Shown: positions 8,122 to 17,692 of the stretch, piece after piece
Numbering within the stretch: the stretch's first letter is position 1
Layout: each line of letters begins with the position of its first letter
Source: Treponema sp. UBA3662
GTDB taxonomy: Bacteria; Spirochaetota; Spirochaetia; Treponematales; Treponemataceae
Assembly: GCA_002373205.1 (NCBI GenBank)
Contig: DFJV01000068.1
Coordinates: forward strand, 1 to 33,891
Reading direction: 5' to 3'
DNA: 33,891 bases
Position numbers and translations under genes: made by a program
The notes under the pieces: generated by a model
Databases searched by the model: none
The model's input: only the letters and a program-made list of their open reading frames with translations
Told to the model about the DNA's origin: nothing

Positions 8122-9210
8122 TTAAAAATCTCTCTGCTTCCGTATTTCATTTAAATAAGAATCGTCAATCCCGGCTCCATTAAATGATGCCATATCATTC
8201 ATAATTACGCAAGCCGCTTTTACAACCTCAAATGCCAAGGGGCATCCGCTGCCTTCACCCAAACGCATGTTCAGGTCAAGGAATGGCTTTACACCAACTT
8301 CCTCCGCCGCAAGAAGATACCCCTTTTCTTTTGACTTATGCGAAGGAATAAAATAGCCTGCACTTATACTTGAAATTCTTTTTGCACACAAGGCCGAAAC
8401 CATAGAGATATATCCGTCAATCACGACAGGCAGCCTACATTGCGCCGCACCAAGAAAAACTCCGCACATGGCCGCAATATCAAAGCCCCCGACTTTTGCA
8501 ATCACACCAAGTACATCGCTGGAATCCGGTTTGTTTATATCCAGAGCTCTTTGTATTACTGTCTTTTTCCTTGCAAAGGCTTCGTCCGTAATTCCGCCAC
8601 CCCTTCCGGTAACATCATTAGGATTCGCATTTGTAAGAGCACACAAAACAGCTGTAGAAGTTGTCGTGTTCCCTATTCCCATTTCTCCCGTTCCCAATAT
8701 TTGAACACCTTCATCCCTTGCCTTTTTTGCAAGCTCAATTCCTGTTGCAAATGCTGCAAGGCATTCTTCACGGCTCATCGCAAAAGTCTTTGAAATATTG
8801 TTCGTGCCCCGGCGTATTTTTTTGTTCAAAATTTTATCGCAGCTATAATCACATTTTATGCCCACGTCAACAACCTGAACTTCACAGCCAAAGTTTTTTG
8901 CAATGGCAGACATTCCGGTTTTGTATTCAGTCATATTTACGGCCTGGGATGCCGTTACGCTTTGAGGGGCAGAAGCAACCCCCTCCTGGGCAACACCGTT
9001 GTCGGCACATAAGACAACTATCCTTTTTTTTTCAATCTCATTTTTTATGCTTCCAGTTATTCCTGCAATCTGAACGGCAAGCTCCTGAAGCATTCCAAGG
9101 CTCCCCGGAGGCATTGCAAGGTTTGCCTGATATTTTCTTGCATTCTCGCAAGCAGACAAATCCAGAGGCTTTATGGAATTTACAAAATCGAAAAATTCAT
9201 CTTCGGTCAT
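8122..9210 (-). CDS. cobT: nicotinate-nucleotide:dimethylbenzimidazole phosphoribosyltransferase
   Basis: CobT makes alpha-ribazole phosphate, the lower-ligand nucleotide, from nicotinate mononucleotide and a base. The 362-residue protein is of normal length and closely follows the family: KYQANLAMPPGSLGMLQEL near the start (residues 27-45), ADNGVAQEGVASAPQSVT, GEMGIGNTTTSTAV, and GEGSGCPLA with the catalytic Glu at 319. It overlaps the end of cobD by 14 nt and abuts cobU. No lower-ligand base synthesis genes (bza or bluB) occur in the window, so which base is attached cannot be told. Confidence 0.96.
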   Translation of the reverse strand: MTEDEFFDFVNSIKPLDLSACENARKYQANLAMPPGSLGMLQELAVQIAGITGSIKNEIEKKRIVVLCADNGVAQEGVASAPQSVTASQAVNMTEYKTGMSAIAKNFGCEVQVVDVGIKCDYSCDKILNKKIRRGTNNISKTFAMSREECLAAFATGIELAKKARDEGVQILGTGEMGIGNTTTSTAVLCALTNANPNDVTGRGGGITDEAFARKKTVIQRALDINKPDSSDVLGVIAKVGGFDIAAMCGVFLGAAQCRLPVVIDGYISMVSALCAKRISSISAGYFIPSHKSKEKGYLLAAEEVGVKPFLDLNMRLGEGSGCPLAFEVVKAACVIMNDMASFNGAGIDDSYLNEIRKQRDF

Positions 9211-10510
9211 TTTCTTTTAGAACCTTCTTTAATGCAGATAGCAGTATTTTATTTTTCCTTCTTGTCTGAATTGCAATCCTAATAAAACCCTTGCCTAAGT
9301 TTTTAAAATCAGAGCAATCGCGGACAAAAATCCCAGCATCCAAAAGTTTTTCAAAAATGTTTTCTTTTGTTTCCACAAGAATAAAATTTGCATCACTTGG
9401 ATAAACCTTCATTCCAAGCAAAGACAACTCTTCTTCCAAAAATATTCTCTCGCGCTCAATCAAACGAATTGTTTTTTTCAGATAGCTTTCCTGAGTCAAA
9501 GCCTCAAGACCAGCCGCCTGTGCCAAAGATGAAACATTCCATTCACTCTGCAAAAATTCCATCTGCTTTACAATACTTGAATCTGAACAAAGTGCATAGC
9601 CAAGCCGTAATCCTGCCATGGCATATATCTTGGTAAAGGCATTAATTAAAACAATGTTTTTATGCGTACCAATATATTTGCATACTCCAGCATTCTTCTT
9701 ATCAACAAAATCCATAAAACATTCATCGGCAACCAGGATAATGTTTTTGGCAGCGCAAAGCTCAACAATTTCTCTTAAAAGCCCTTCTTCTATGAGGGAA
9801 GATGTTGGATTGTTGGGGTTGCACAAAAAAATCGCATCCAGGTCATCTGTTACGCAAGAAAGAAAATCTCTTGTTAATGCAAAGCCACGCTCTTTTTTTA
9901 AGTCATAAAACTTTGGCTTAATGTTACAGCCAAGCAAGGCTCTTTCATATCCGCCAAAAGTGGGGGCAAGAAGAAGAATCCGTGTTTTTCTCTGACTCTG
10001 CAACCATCTTGCAAGAAGAGTAATCAGGTCCGAAGCTCCATTCCCAACCAGAACATTATTTTGACCAACATGTTTTTTAACAGCAATGGCATTTTTTAAA
10101 TTCAAACATTTTTGGTCGGGATACAGAGAAGCTGTCTTTGCACTCTTTTTTATTGCGGTCTTAACCTTTGCTGGCATACCCAAGGGATTCACGTTTACAG
10201 AAAAATCATATTTTATCCGCCTTGAACATTCTCCGCCATGAACATATTCTTTTAAGTTTTCTTCTGCTACAGGCCGCGTCTTTAAAAGAGAAATAACTTT
10301 GGAATAATTATCCTTCAAATGAGGAAAAAGGCAGTCTGTACACTTTTTTATTTTTACACCATTTTTTTCAATAAATGCAGGATTGCCCGGGCAGTTTGCA
10401 AATGTATAAAATGGGCAAAAGCAGAACATACAGTTTATGTTATCACTACCTTTGTGGCAGGGGTAATATTTGCATTCATGGTTTTCAAAATAGCAAAAAT
10501 CATCTTTCAT
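9197..10510 (-). CDS. cobD: threonine-phosphate decarboxylase with N-terminal Cys-rich domain
   Basis: The 437-residue protein has two parts. Residues 1-62 hold nine cysteines (6, 13, 18, 27, 30, 32, 40, 57, 60), including CMFCFCPFY, and resemble the small Cys-rich domain family zf-like (PF04071), likely metal binding. Residues 90-437 are a class I PLP aminotransferase-fold CobD that decarboxylates L-threonine O-3-phosphate to (R)-1-amino-2-propanol phosphate: GNGASDL, CNPNNPTSSL, ADECFMDF and PLP Lys294 in FTKIYAMAGLRLGY. The decarboxylase part has standard length. It overlaps cbiA by 11 nt and cobT by 14 nt. A histidinol-phosphate aminotransferase reading is unlikely given the cluster and the Cys-rich domain. 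Confidence 0.93.
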   Translation of the reverse strand: MKDDFCYFENHECKYYPCHKGSDNINCMFCFCPFYTFANCPGNPAFIEKNGVKIKKCTDCLFPHLKDNYSKVISLLKTRPVAEENLKEYVHGGECSRRIKYDFSVNVNPLGMPAKVKTAIKKSAKTASLYPDQKCLNLKNAIAVKKHVGQNNVLVGNGASDLITLLARWLQSQRKTRILLLAPTFGGYERALLGCNIKPKFYDLKKERGFALTRDFLSCVTDDLDAIFLCNPNNPTSSLIEEGLLREIVELCAAKNIILVADECFMDFVDKKNAGVCKYIGTHKNIVLINAFTKIYAMAGLRLGYALCSDSSIVKQMEFLQSEWNVSSLAQAAGLEALTQESYLKKTIRLIERERIFLEEELSLLGMKVYPSDANFILVETKENIFEKLLDAGIFVRDCSDFKNLGKGFIRIAIQTRRKNKILLSALKKVLKENDRR

Positions 10511-11888
10511 CGCTTACCTTCTTTGATGCTTTATACTCGACAGCCTTATCCAAAAAAGATTCTACAAATTCAGGACATGAGTTATAGTAAAGATGAGGAA
10601 AGCCAGCCAAGACATTCTTTTGCTTTACTATGCAAGGGCTTCCTTTTCGCCCGGAAGGTTTTTCTGAAAAGAATTCCTCCCCATTCTTGCTGCTTTCAAA
10701 ATAATGAAATTCATGCCCCTTAATTTTAAAGCGCGAATCTTTTGATGTATACAGGGCATAACCAAAGCGCACAAGTTTTCCTGTATAAAAAGACTTCCCT
10801 TCTATTGCTCCGCACATCTTATATTTTTTTCCGTCCTGGCAAACAAGCTCTTTTTGCAGATACATAAACCCACCGCATTCCGCCAAAACAGGAATATTAT
10901 TTTTTACCAAAGCGCATATTGAATCTTTCATTGAATAATTTTCTTCCAATTTCTCTGCATACAATTCAGGATAGCCACCGCCAATTATAATAGCATCAAC
11001 ATCTGGAAGACTGCTGTCATTCAGCGGAGAAAAATATTCTACAGAAGCGCCTAACTCTTCTATTATTTTTATATTTTTTTTGTAATAAAAGCAAAAGGCA
11101 TCGTCATAGGCAATACCAATTTTTAAGCCTGCATATTTTTTTTCTTTTATAAGCTTTTCAAAAGGATTCTTCTTTATAATTTTTAAGCCGCATACATCCG
11201 ATGCTATTTTTAAAAGAGCCGCCTCATCAAGAGACTCTTCCAGCAAAGCAGCGGCTATATCAATTTGATTTTTAAAATCCTGAATCTCATTCGGCAGGAC
11301 AAGCCCCAAGTGTCTGCTCTTCCAAGCAAGCCTCTCATCAAAAGGTAAAAATCCAAGAACTTTTACCCCGCATTCTTTTTCTATCATGTTTTTTAAAAGC
11401 GGATAAAATGATTTTGAAGCCTTGTTCAAAAAAACACCCTTTATTACATTCCGTCTTGAATATTTTACAAAGCCTTTTATTATTGCACACAAAGAACGGC
11501 TAGCACCGCGGGCATCCACAACAAGAATTACAGGTGTCTTTGTGGTTACTGCAAGATCATAGCAAGAGGCCTGAAGGGAAGTTCCACCAAGGCCGTCAAA
11601 AAAACCCATAGCGCCTTCAACAATGGAAATTTTATCCTCAGATGATTCTTCTGCAAAAATCTGAAGCAAATCTTTTCCGCAATCAAAATATCCGTCCAAG
11701 TTTACGGATGGCAAATCCAATACTTTTTTATGGAAGAGGGGATCTATAAAATCGGGGCCGCACTTAAAGGCAGCAAGATCAAATTTCCTTTTTAACAAAT
11801 TCATCAGGGCGCAAGAAAAAAGAGTCTTTCCAGAACCACTGCAGGGAGAAGCTATCATCAATCTTCTTATATGCTTTTTAGCTTTCAC
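10500..11888 (-). CDS. cbiA: cobyrinic acid a,c-diamide synthase
   Basis: CbiA uses ATP and glutamine to amidate the a and c side chains of cob(II)yrinic acid. The 462-residue protein has the N-terminal P-loop ASPCSGSGKT (13-22), the CobB/CbiA-type KCGPDFIDP segment, EGAMGFFDG and a C-terminal glutamine amidotransferase domain with the likely nucleophile Cys338 in LAECGGFMYL and a late HLYY segment. Length is typical. The start ATG overlaps the stop of cbiJ-E-T by four bases and the gene overlaps cobD downstream. Confidence 0.95.
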   Translation of the reverse strand: MKAKKHIRRLMIASPCSGSGKTLFSCALMNLLKRKFDLAAFKCGPDFIDPLFHKKVLDLPSVNLDGYFDCGKDLLQIFAEESSEDKISIVEGAMGFFDGLGGTSLQASCYDLAVTTKTPVILVVDARGASRSLCAIIKGFVKYSRRNVIKGVFLNKASKSFYPLLKNMIEKECGVKVLGFLPFDERLAWKSRHLGLVLPNEIQDFKNQIDIAAALLEESLDEAALLKIASDVCGLKIIKKNPFEKLIKEKKYAGLKIGIAYDDAFCFYYKKNIKIIEELGASVEYFSPLNDSSLPDVDAIIIGGGYPELYAEKLEENYSMKDSICALVKNNIPVLAECGGFMYLQKELVCQDGKKYKMCGAIEGKSFYTGKLVRFGYALYTSKDSRFKIKGHEFHYFESSKNGEEFFSEKPSGRKGSPCIVKQKNVLAGFPHLYYNSCPEFVESFLDKAVEYKASKKVSDER

Positions 11889-13948
11889 TTTTTTTCTCCT
11901 GCAGAGCCGCTAAAAGAAACAATCCAAACAGGATTTTCCGCTTTTACAAAATTATACTTTCCAAGCTTTTCAGAATGGCTAATGGAAACCTGAGTAAAAT
12001 CAAGGTCATCAACAGGAAGCAAAGAGACTGCTTCTTTTATCATGCAAAAAGTTTCCAGCGTTACGGCAGAAAGCACAATCCGCATCAGGGGATTACGCTT
12101 TAGTAAAGCCTTTATTATGTCCACTAAATTTCCAGAACTTCCACCAATAAAAGCACAGTCTGGAACAGGAAATTCACAAAGCCCATCAGGGGCAGTTTTT
12201 TGAACAACCTTTGCGTTGGAAATTCCAAAGCGTAAAAGATTCATTTTTGTAAGTTCCACGGCTTCTTTATTTTTGTCCACCGCATAGACAAAGCCTTGCT
12301 TTGCAATGAGAGCAGCTTCTACAGTTACAGAGCCTGTCCCGCATCCAATGTCGTATACGATAGAATCTTCCGCCAGCGACATTCTGTTAAGAATAACCAA
12401 TCTTACATCTCTTTTGGTCATAGGAATATTTTTCCTGCAAAAAATGCTGTCCTTTATTCCTGCGCTAAATTTTAAATTCGGCAAAGACTGGCACTCCACC
12501 AAGACAGAATACAATCCTTCCTTTTCAAACGAAAGGTTTTCCAGAGATGGCTGTCCTTTTAACTTACGTGAACCATCAATATTTATACATATTATATTTT
12601 CGTCTTCCCGAGACAAATTGAATCCAATTGTAACTTTTACTTCAGGAATTATTTTATTTTTATAAGCCTCACCAAGCCTTGTAAGCAATTCATGCAAATC
12701 CTTTTTTCCAGAAAGAATCACAAAACACTTTTGGTTTGACTTTACAAATGATTCAACATTGCAATATTTTCCGTGCATAGACAAAAGCTTCCAGTCTTGC
12801 CACGGACTTCCAATTTTTGCAGAAAAATAATTTACGGATGAAATTCCTGGCAAAAGTGAACAGGAATACTTTCCTTCGCACTCCTTTGCAAAGACTATTG
12901 CACCGCTATAAAAACCGCAGTCACCGGAAAAAGCAACCAAAGGATTTTCACACTCAGGATGGTCTTGCAAATATCCGTTTACATCGGAAAAAAGGTATGA
13001 ATTTATTTTTTTCTTGCCTTCAAACAAGGGATTGGCAAGAACAGATTTTGCTCCAAAAACCACGTCGGCATTTTGAACCGCACTAAAAACTTCTTTGGTA
13101 ACAAAATCCACACCACCAGGCCCAATGCCGGCAAGAATGATTTTAGGAGCCGAAAAAGAAATTCTTTTTTTCAGGATTGTTTCCAAAAGCTTTACTGTTT
13201 CTGAATAGGAATAACTTTTTTGAGCCTTTTCACCAGTTTTGCTTTCTGGATTTTTTACAACAAGTGTAATTGCACCGCATTTTTTTGCAGCGATTATTTT
13301 TTCTTCAAAGCCGCCGGCTGCACCACTTTCTTTTGTAATAACAAATTTTGCTTTTGTCTCGCAGAACATAGCTTCATTCATAAAAGAAGAAAAAGGTCCC
13401 TGCATTGCAATAATATTTTTTTCACACAGGCCGCTATGGATGCATTTTAGTAGGCTGTCTTCTGATGGCAACACGCGGGCAAAAATACGAGTCTTATCTT
13501 CTATTGTATCCGTAATCACATTCAAGTCTTTTGCTCCACTTGCAACAAAGACATTTCCCCTTTTATCTTTTACGTATTCAGCAGCAGACTTTACAGAATC
13601 AAAAAACAAAAGGGAATCAGCCACATCTTTTTGTTCGTCTATATTCCTCAAAAGCCTCACATATTTTACACCAAGTTCAGCGCAAACTAGTTTTATCTGC
13701 GAAGTAACCGCCACTGCAAAAGGATGGGTTGCATCAACAAGGCAAAGGCACTTGGATTTTCTTACAGCAGAAAGCATATCTTCTTTTGACATTCTGCCGG
13801 AAAGAACCTTGCACTTTGAATTTTCAGAAAGTAAATTTGCCCCATAATCGGTTGCAACGCTTACAGTGCAGGAAATATTATTCTTCTTTAAAAGCTCAAA
13901 TAATTTGCGGCCTTCCGTTGTTCCTGCAAAAACAAAAACCTTACTCAT
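11885..13948 (-). CDS. cbiJ-cbiET: CbiJ-CbiE-CbiT triple fusion (cobalt-precorrin-6A reductase and C5/C15-methyltransferase, decarboxylating)
   Basis: A 687-residue protein joins three middle-pathway activities. Residues 1-262 are CbiJ, the reductase (VFAGTTEGRKL at the start, DATHPFA at 72-78, GPFSSFMNEAM). Residues 268-485 are CbiE, a tetrapyrrole methylase (GIGPGG 274-279, FSGDCGFYSGA 340-350, LLPGISSVNYF). Residues 498-687 are CbiT, a Rossmann SAM methyltransferase and decarboxylase (DIGCGTGSVTVEAA from 533, AVDKNKEAVE). CbiET fusions (CobL) are common; addition of CbiJ in front is less usual. All three act on neighbouring intermediates, so the fusion could channel labile cobalt-precorrins. 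It shares four-base overlaps with cbiH upstream and cbiA downstream. Confidence 0.95.
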   Translation of the reverse strand: MSKVFVFAGTTEGRKLFELLKKNNISCTVSVATDYGANLLSENSKCKVLSGRMSKEDMLSAVRKSKCLCLVDATHPFAVAVTSQIKLVCAELGVKYVRLLRNIDEQKDVADSLLFFDSVKSAAEYVKDKRGNVFVASGAKDLNVITDTIEDKTRIFARVLPSEDSLLKCIHSGLCEKNIIAMQGPFSSFMNEAMFCETKAKFVITKESGAAGGFEEKIIAAKKCGAITLVVKNPESKTGEKAQKSYSYSETVKLLETILKKRISFSAPKIILAGIGPGGVDFVTKEVFSAVQNADVVFGAKSVLANPLFEGKKKINSYLFSDVNGYLQDHPECENPLVAFSGDCGFYSGAIVFAKECEGKYSCSLLPGISSVNYFSAKIGSPWQDWKLLSMHGKYCNVESFVKSNQKCFVILSGKKDLHELLTRLGEAYKNKIIPEVKVTIGFNLSREDENIICINIDGSRKLKGQPSLENLSFEKEGLYSVLVECQSLPNLKFSAGIKDSIFCRKNIPMTKRDVRLVILNRMSLAEDSIVYDIGCGTGSVTVEAALIAKQGFVYAVDKNKEAVELTKMNLLRFGISNAKVVQKTAPDGLCEFPVPDCAFIGGSSGNLVDIIKALLKRNPLMRIVLSAVTLETFCMIKEAVSLLPVDDLDFTQVSISHSEKLGKYNFVKAENPVWIVSFSGSAGEKK

Positions 13949-14688
13949 GCATTTACCTCCGAAGCATATCCCCGGGGCGTAATAAGTTTTCCGTCCTTTT
14001 GATAAGTTAAAGAGTTTCCTATAAAAACAGTCGTAAACATATCCACGCTTGTATTTTTTAATTCAGAAAAAGTGCAGATGTGAACCTCTTCTCCTTGACG
14101 GCCAATATTTTTTACATACCCGCACGACCGGTCATCAGGAATTAATTCAGAAACAAGATTGCAGGCTCTTTGCAAATAGTCTGATCTTTTTTTGCTGGAA
14201 GGATTATAAAGAACAATACAAAAATCGGCAAAGGCAGCAGCTTTTAATTTTGCAGATATTTTTTCCCACGGAGTCAGATGGTCGCTCAGACTTATAACTG
14301 CAAAGTCACAAATCAAAGGTGCACCAAGCAAGGCCGATCCGCTAAGAGCCGCTGTAATCCCAGGCATTACTTCTATTTGAACAGTCGGGAATTTTTCTGC
14401 CAGTTTGTAAAGCAAGCCAGAAAGGCCATAAACACCTGCATCCCCGCTGCAAACAAAAACAACCTTTTTACCATCTGATGCCTTTTCCAGCGCACGCATG
14501 CACCTTTCTTCTTCGTGCATCATGGGGCTGGAAAGAATTTCTTTTTCCGGAAAATATGGCTTCAAGAGGTCAACATATTTTACATAACCTGCAATCACAT
14601 CGCATTCTCTAAGAGCGCGCTCAACTTGAATTGTTAGCATTTCGTATGCACCAGGACCAATTCCCGCAACTATAAGCTTATTCATCAC
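13945..14688 (-). CDS. cbiH: cobalt-precorrin-3B C17-methyltransferase
   Basis: CbiH methylates C17 and drives ring contraction of cobalt-precorrin-3B using SAM. The 247-residue tetrapyrrole methylase has GIGPGAYEMLT (9-19), GYVKYVDLLKPYFP, the VCSGDAGVYGLSGL loop and EVMPGITAALSGSALLGAP, the standard CbiH set and length. Start is either GTG 14688 or ATG 14685; AAGGA upstream suits both. It overlaps the end of cbiG by about 11 nt and cbiJ-E-T by four. Confidence 0.95.
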   Translation of the reverse strand: MMNKLIVAGIGPGAYEMLTIQVERALRECDVIAGYVKYVDLLKPYFPEKEILSSPMMHEEERCMRALEKASDGKKVVFVCSGDAGVYGLSGLLYKLAEKFPTVQIEVMPGITAALSGSALLGAPLICDFAVISLSDHLTPWEKISAKLKAAAFADFCIVLYNPSSKKRSDYLQRACNLVSELIPDDRSCGYVKNIGRQGEEVHICTFSELKNTSVDMFTTVFIGNSLTYQKDGKLITPRGYASEVNA

Positions 14689-15748
14689 GCACCGTCCTTG
14701 AATTAAAATGAAGAGCTATTTCCGTACAACCCACAGCCAGAGTCATTCCGTCATTTTTGCATTTTTTTAAAATTATTTTTTTTGCACCATACGCAAAAAG
14801 GCTCCGCTCGCAAACATTATCCACACCAGTAACTTCTTTAACAAAATTAGATGTTGAAAACTCCCCCTTAACAGCAGAAAGCTCCTCTGGAGAAAAAAAT
14901 CTTAAAGGAATGTCATAATCTTTAGAAAAAGAAAGCAAGGCTTCTTCATCCCGCTTTAAATCTATGGAACAAAGCGCAGCAATTGAATTCATATCAAGGG
15001 AAATTTTATTCAATTCGCGGAGAATGAAATCTTTAAACTCTTTTGGATCTTTTCCCTTACGGCAACCACCCCCCAGGACAATACATCTTGGAACAAGGCG
15101 CAAGACCGACTTGTCTTCTTTGTTTTTAAATGGCGAAACGATTACTTTAAGCATGGACTTTCCAGCTTCAGAAGTTTTGGCAAAGTCAAGCTCTTTTGGT
15201 ATGTCACCGTCAACTTTTAGACAATCAAAAATTTCATCTGGCAGTAAAACTTTGCATTTTTTTTCTTTTAAAACCCTGGCTGAAAATTCCTTTGCAAGAA
15301 GCATGTCCGAAATTTTCATAGAGTTCTCTTTTGCAAATGAATCAACAGAAAACAAGTTGTTAACATCGGTGGCCGTAGTAATAACAGGCTGGGCTCCTGT
15401 AAGTTCGGAAAGCTTTCGGGCAAAATCATTGGCACCACCCAAATGACCAGAAAGAATCGGTATGGCAAAATTGGCAGCTTCGTCCATAACAACAACAGCA
15501 GGATCAGATGCCTTGTCTTTTACAAAAGGCGCGATTGCACGGACAGCTATTCCACAGGCTCCTATAAACAAAAGAAAATTCCCGCTCTTAAAGTTTTTAG
15601 CAACCCACTCTTCTGTTTTTACGTAATTTTCTGAAAGGTCTTTTTTTGCAGAACTTACGCTGCATTCAAATCCAAGCGCGCAATATTTTTCCGCAATATT
15701 TTTTGCCAGAGATTTTCCCTTGTCCGTAAAAGAAATTATTGCTATCAC
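14678..15748 (-). CDS. cbiG: cobalt-precorrin-5A hydrolase CbiG
   Basis: CbiG opens the delta-lactone of cobalt-precorrin-5A and releases the C20 two-carbon unit as acetaldehyde, a step specific to the anaerobic pathway. The 356-residue protein shows FIGACGIAVRAIAPFV, SDPAVVVMDEAANFAIPILS and GHLGGANDFA in the N-terminal and middle domains, then a C-terminal domain with GGGCRKGKDP and AVGCTEIALH. Length is normal. Its start overlaps the cbiF stop by four bases and its end overlaps cbiH. Confidence 0.95.
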   Translation of the reverse strand: MIAIISFTDKGKSLAKNIAEKYCALGFECSVSSAKKDLSENYVKTEEWVAKNFKSGNFLLFIGACGIAVRAIAPFVKDKASDPAVVVMDEAANFAIPILSGHLGGANDFARKLSELTGAQPVITTATDVNNLFSVDSFAKENSMKISDMLLAKEFSARVLKEKKCKVLLPDEIFDCLKVDGDIPKELDFAKTSEAGKSMLKVIVSPFKNKEDKSVLRLVPRCIVLGGGCRKGKDPKEFKDFILRELNKISLDMNSIAALCSIDLKRDEEALLSFSKDYDIPLRFFSPEELSAVKGEFSTSNFVKEVTGVDNVCERSLFAYGAKKIILKKCKNDGMTLAVGCTEIALHFNSRTVRDE

Positions 15749-16506
15749 TTGGTCTTTGCCATCCTGAATTCCGTTGAAAAAGTTTCGTCGTACAATTTTG
15801 ACTTCATATAGTTTTTATGCGTAACACAATCGCCTATAATCATAAGGGCAGAATTTTTTATTCCGGCATCTCTTACAGTCTTTGAAAGACTTGCAACAGT
15901 ACAGGCCATTTTTTTTTCTTCCTTCCATGACGCCTTATAAACTACCGCAGCAGGCGTATCTTCTGAATATCCACCGGCCAAAAGTTCCCGCTGCAAATCT
16001 TCCACAAGGGATGTGCTTAGAAAAACCACCATTGTTGCCTTGTGCATGGCATAAGAGCGGATGCTTTCCCGCTCAGGAACTGGTGTTCTTCCCGCAACAC
16101 GCGTGATTATAACACTCTGCGAAACATCAGGAAGCGTATACTCAATACCAAGGGAAGCTGCAGCTGCACAAAAGGAGCTTACTCCAGGAACGGATTCATA
16201 GGGAATGCCACAGGAATCCAATATATCCATCTGTTCCCGTATTGCTCCATAAATGCAAGGGTCTCCAGAATGAAGGCGAACAACAACTTTTTCTTTTGGA
16301 GAAGATTTTTTTATTGCATCAATAACTTCTTCCAAAGTCATCTTTGCGCTATCATAAAGTGCACATTCTTTTTTGCAATTTAAAAGCAACTCTTTGTTAA
16401 CAAGGGAACCGGCATAAATTACACAATCAGCTTTTTGCAACAAAGAAAGACCGCGGACAGTAATCAAATCAGCAGCACCTGGACCTGCCCCAATAAAATA
16501 AACCAT
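15745..16506 (-). CDS. cbiF: cobalt-precorrin-4 C11-methyltransferase
   Basis: CbiF adds the C11 methyl group to cobalt-precorrin-4. From ATG 16506 the protein has 253 residues, beginning MVYFIGAGPGAADLITVRG; RLHSGDPCIYGAIREQMD and SVPGVSSFCAAAASLG complete the family pattern. I chose this start rather than the upstream in-frame ATG at 16533 because AGGAGG lies about nine bases ahead of it and the GAGPG loop normally sits close to the N-terminus. It begins one base after the cbiD stop. Precorrin-3B C17 and C20 methylases share this fold; CbiF fits best by motif. Confidence 0.94.
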   Translation of the reverse strand: MVYFIGAGPGAADLITVRGLSLLQKADCVIYAGSLVNKELLLNCKKECALYDSAKMTLEEVIDAIKKSSPKEKVVVRLHSGDPCIYGAIREQMDILDSCGIPYESVPGVSSFCAAAASLGIEYTLPDVSQSVIITRVAGRTPVPERESIRSYAMHKATMVVFLSTSLVEDLQRELLAGGYSEDTPAAVVYKASWKEEKKMACTVASLSKTVRDAGIKNSALMIIGDCVTHKNYMKSKLYDETFSTEFRMAKTK

Positions 16507-16507
16507 T

Positions 16508-17692
16508 CTATTTTTCCTCCTGTCTTGCGGCACAAGCTTTTAGTTCATTTATAAAGTCAAAGGCTTTTTTCGTCATTGCCAACACGCCATGCTTTTTTGT
16601 AAAAAGAACAAGTTCAACCTGAACTTCTGGAACCCATCCCTGCATATTCAGTTTAACAAGTTCTGCAATTTTATTTAATACCTTTTCTTTTAAATTGAAT
16701 TTTATTAAAACATCAACTGCATTTTCCGTTGAAACGCAAGCCATGATTTCTTTTTGAAGCAGGAAATAATCTTCTTCTTTGCAAAATTCTTTTGAAGCAG
16801 AACACAAAGTTTGCATTCTGCCATCACCATATTTTGAATGTGTGTTTTTTGCACCACCAGCAATTTTTACAAGCTTTCCCAAATGCCCTGTAAGAAAATA
16901 TTTTTTGAATCCATATTCCTTTGCCATCAAAATTGAATCGTATGAAAAATTAGAAGATTCAACTGCAAAACCAAAATCAAAACCAAATTCATGAGTAAGA
17001 AAATCCATTCCATAATTTCCTGGAACCACAGGAAGCACAATATAATGCAGGGCCGCCCTCATGCTAATTTCAGCACGTATTGTCTGCACTATGGCATCTT
17101 CACTCATAGGTCTTACAATTCCTGTAGTACCAAGAACCGATATGCCACCAACAATACCAAGGCGGGGATTAAAAGTCTTATTTGCAAGTTCAACACCTGA
17201 AGGAATGCTTATCGTTACTTTTATTCCCTTGTGAATATTATTTAGTTCGGAAGATACAGCATCGCGTATCATTTTTTGCGGAACAGAATTTATTGCCCAC
17301 TCTCCAACCTTTTGATCCAGTCCCGGAAGCGTAACTTTTCCAATGCCCTTTCCTCCAAGAATTTTTATTCCATCGTCAGAAGAAAATTCAACGGATGAAT
17401 ACACAAGTATTCCATTCGTAATATCTGGGTCAGTACCGCTTTCTTTTTTTACGGCACACGATGCAGATGTTTCGGAAAACTTTGCATCCAAAACTTCAAG
17501 GCAAAGGGCAGATCCTTCTGGCAAATGGACAAAAACATAGGGAACAAATTTCTGCTGAACAAGCATCCTTGCCGCAGCAGAAGACGCAGCCGCAGCACAA
17601 GTTCCGGTGGTATAACCAAAATCAGGCTTTGACTTATTTTTGGCAAGAAAAAAACTCGTGTAATTATCCGAACAAGAAACACTCTGGCTCAC
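16508..17692 (-). CDS. cbiD: cobalt-precorrin-5B C1-methyltransferase
   Basis: CbiD methylates C1 in the anaerobic pathway and is its diagnostic enzyme. The protein has the family signature GYTTGTCAAAASSAA near the N-terminus, ITNGILVYSSVEF, GKGIGKVTLPGL, and later LTGHLGKLVKIAGG. I place the start at GTG 17692: it overlaps the cbiC TGA as GTGA and has GGAGG about nine bases upstream, giving 394 residues. A TTG at 17710 would add six Arg/Gln-rich residues. The length is slightly above the usual 360-380 residues. Confidence 0.94.
   Translation of the reverse strand: MSQSVSCSDNYTSFFLAKNKSKPDFGYTTGTCAAAASSAAARMLVQQKFVPYVFVHLPEGSALCLEVLDAKFSETSASCAVKKESGTDPDITNGILVYSSVEFSSDDGIKILGGKGIGKVTLPGLDQKVGEWAINSVPQKMIRDAVSSELNNIHKGIKVTISIPSGVELANKTFNPRLGIVGGISVLGTTGIVRPMSEDAIVQTIRAEISMRAALHYIVLPVVPGNYGMDFLTHEFGFDFGFAVESSNFSYDSILMAKEYGFKKYFLTGHLGKLVKIAGGAKNTHSKYGDGRMQTLCSASKEFCKEEDYFLLQKEIMACVSTENAVDVLIKFNLKEKVLNKIAELVKLNMQGWVPEVQVELVLFTKKHGVLAMTKKAFDFINELKACAARQEEK

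Noticed and set aside
15745..16506. CbiL (precorrin-2 C20-methyltransferase) reading of this methylase
   Set aside because: The N-terminus VYFIGAGPGAADLITVRG and RLHSGDPCIYGAI pattern fit CbiF, and no second candidate for CbiF exists in the operon.
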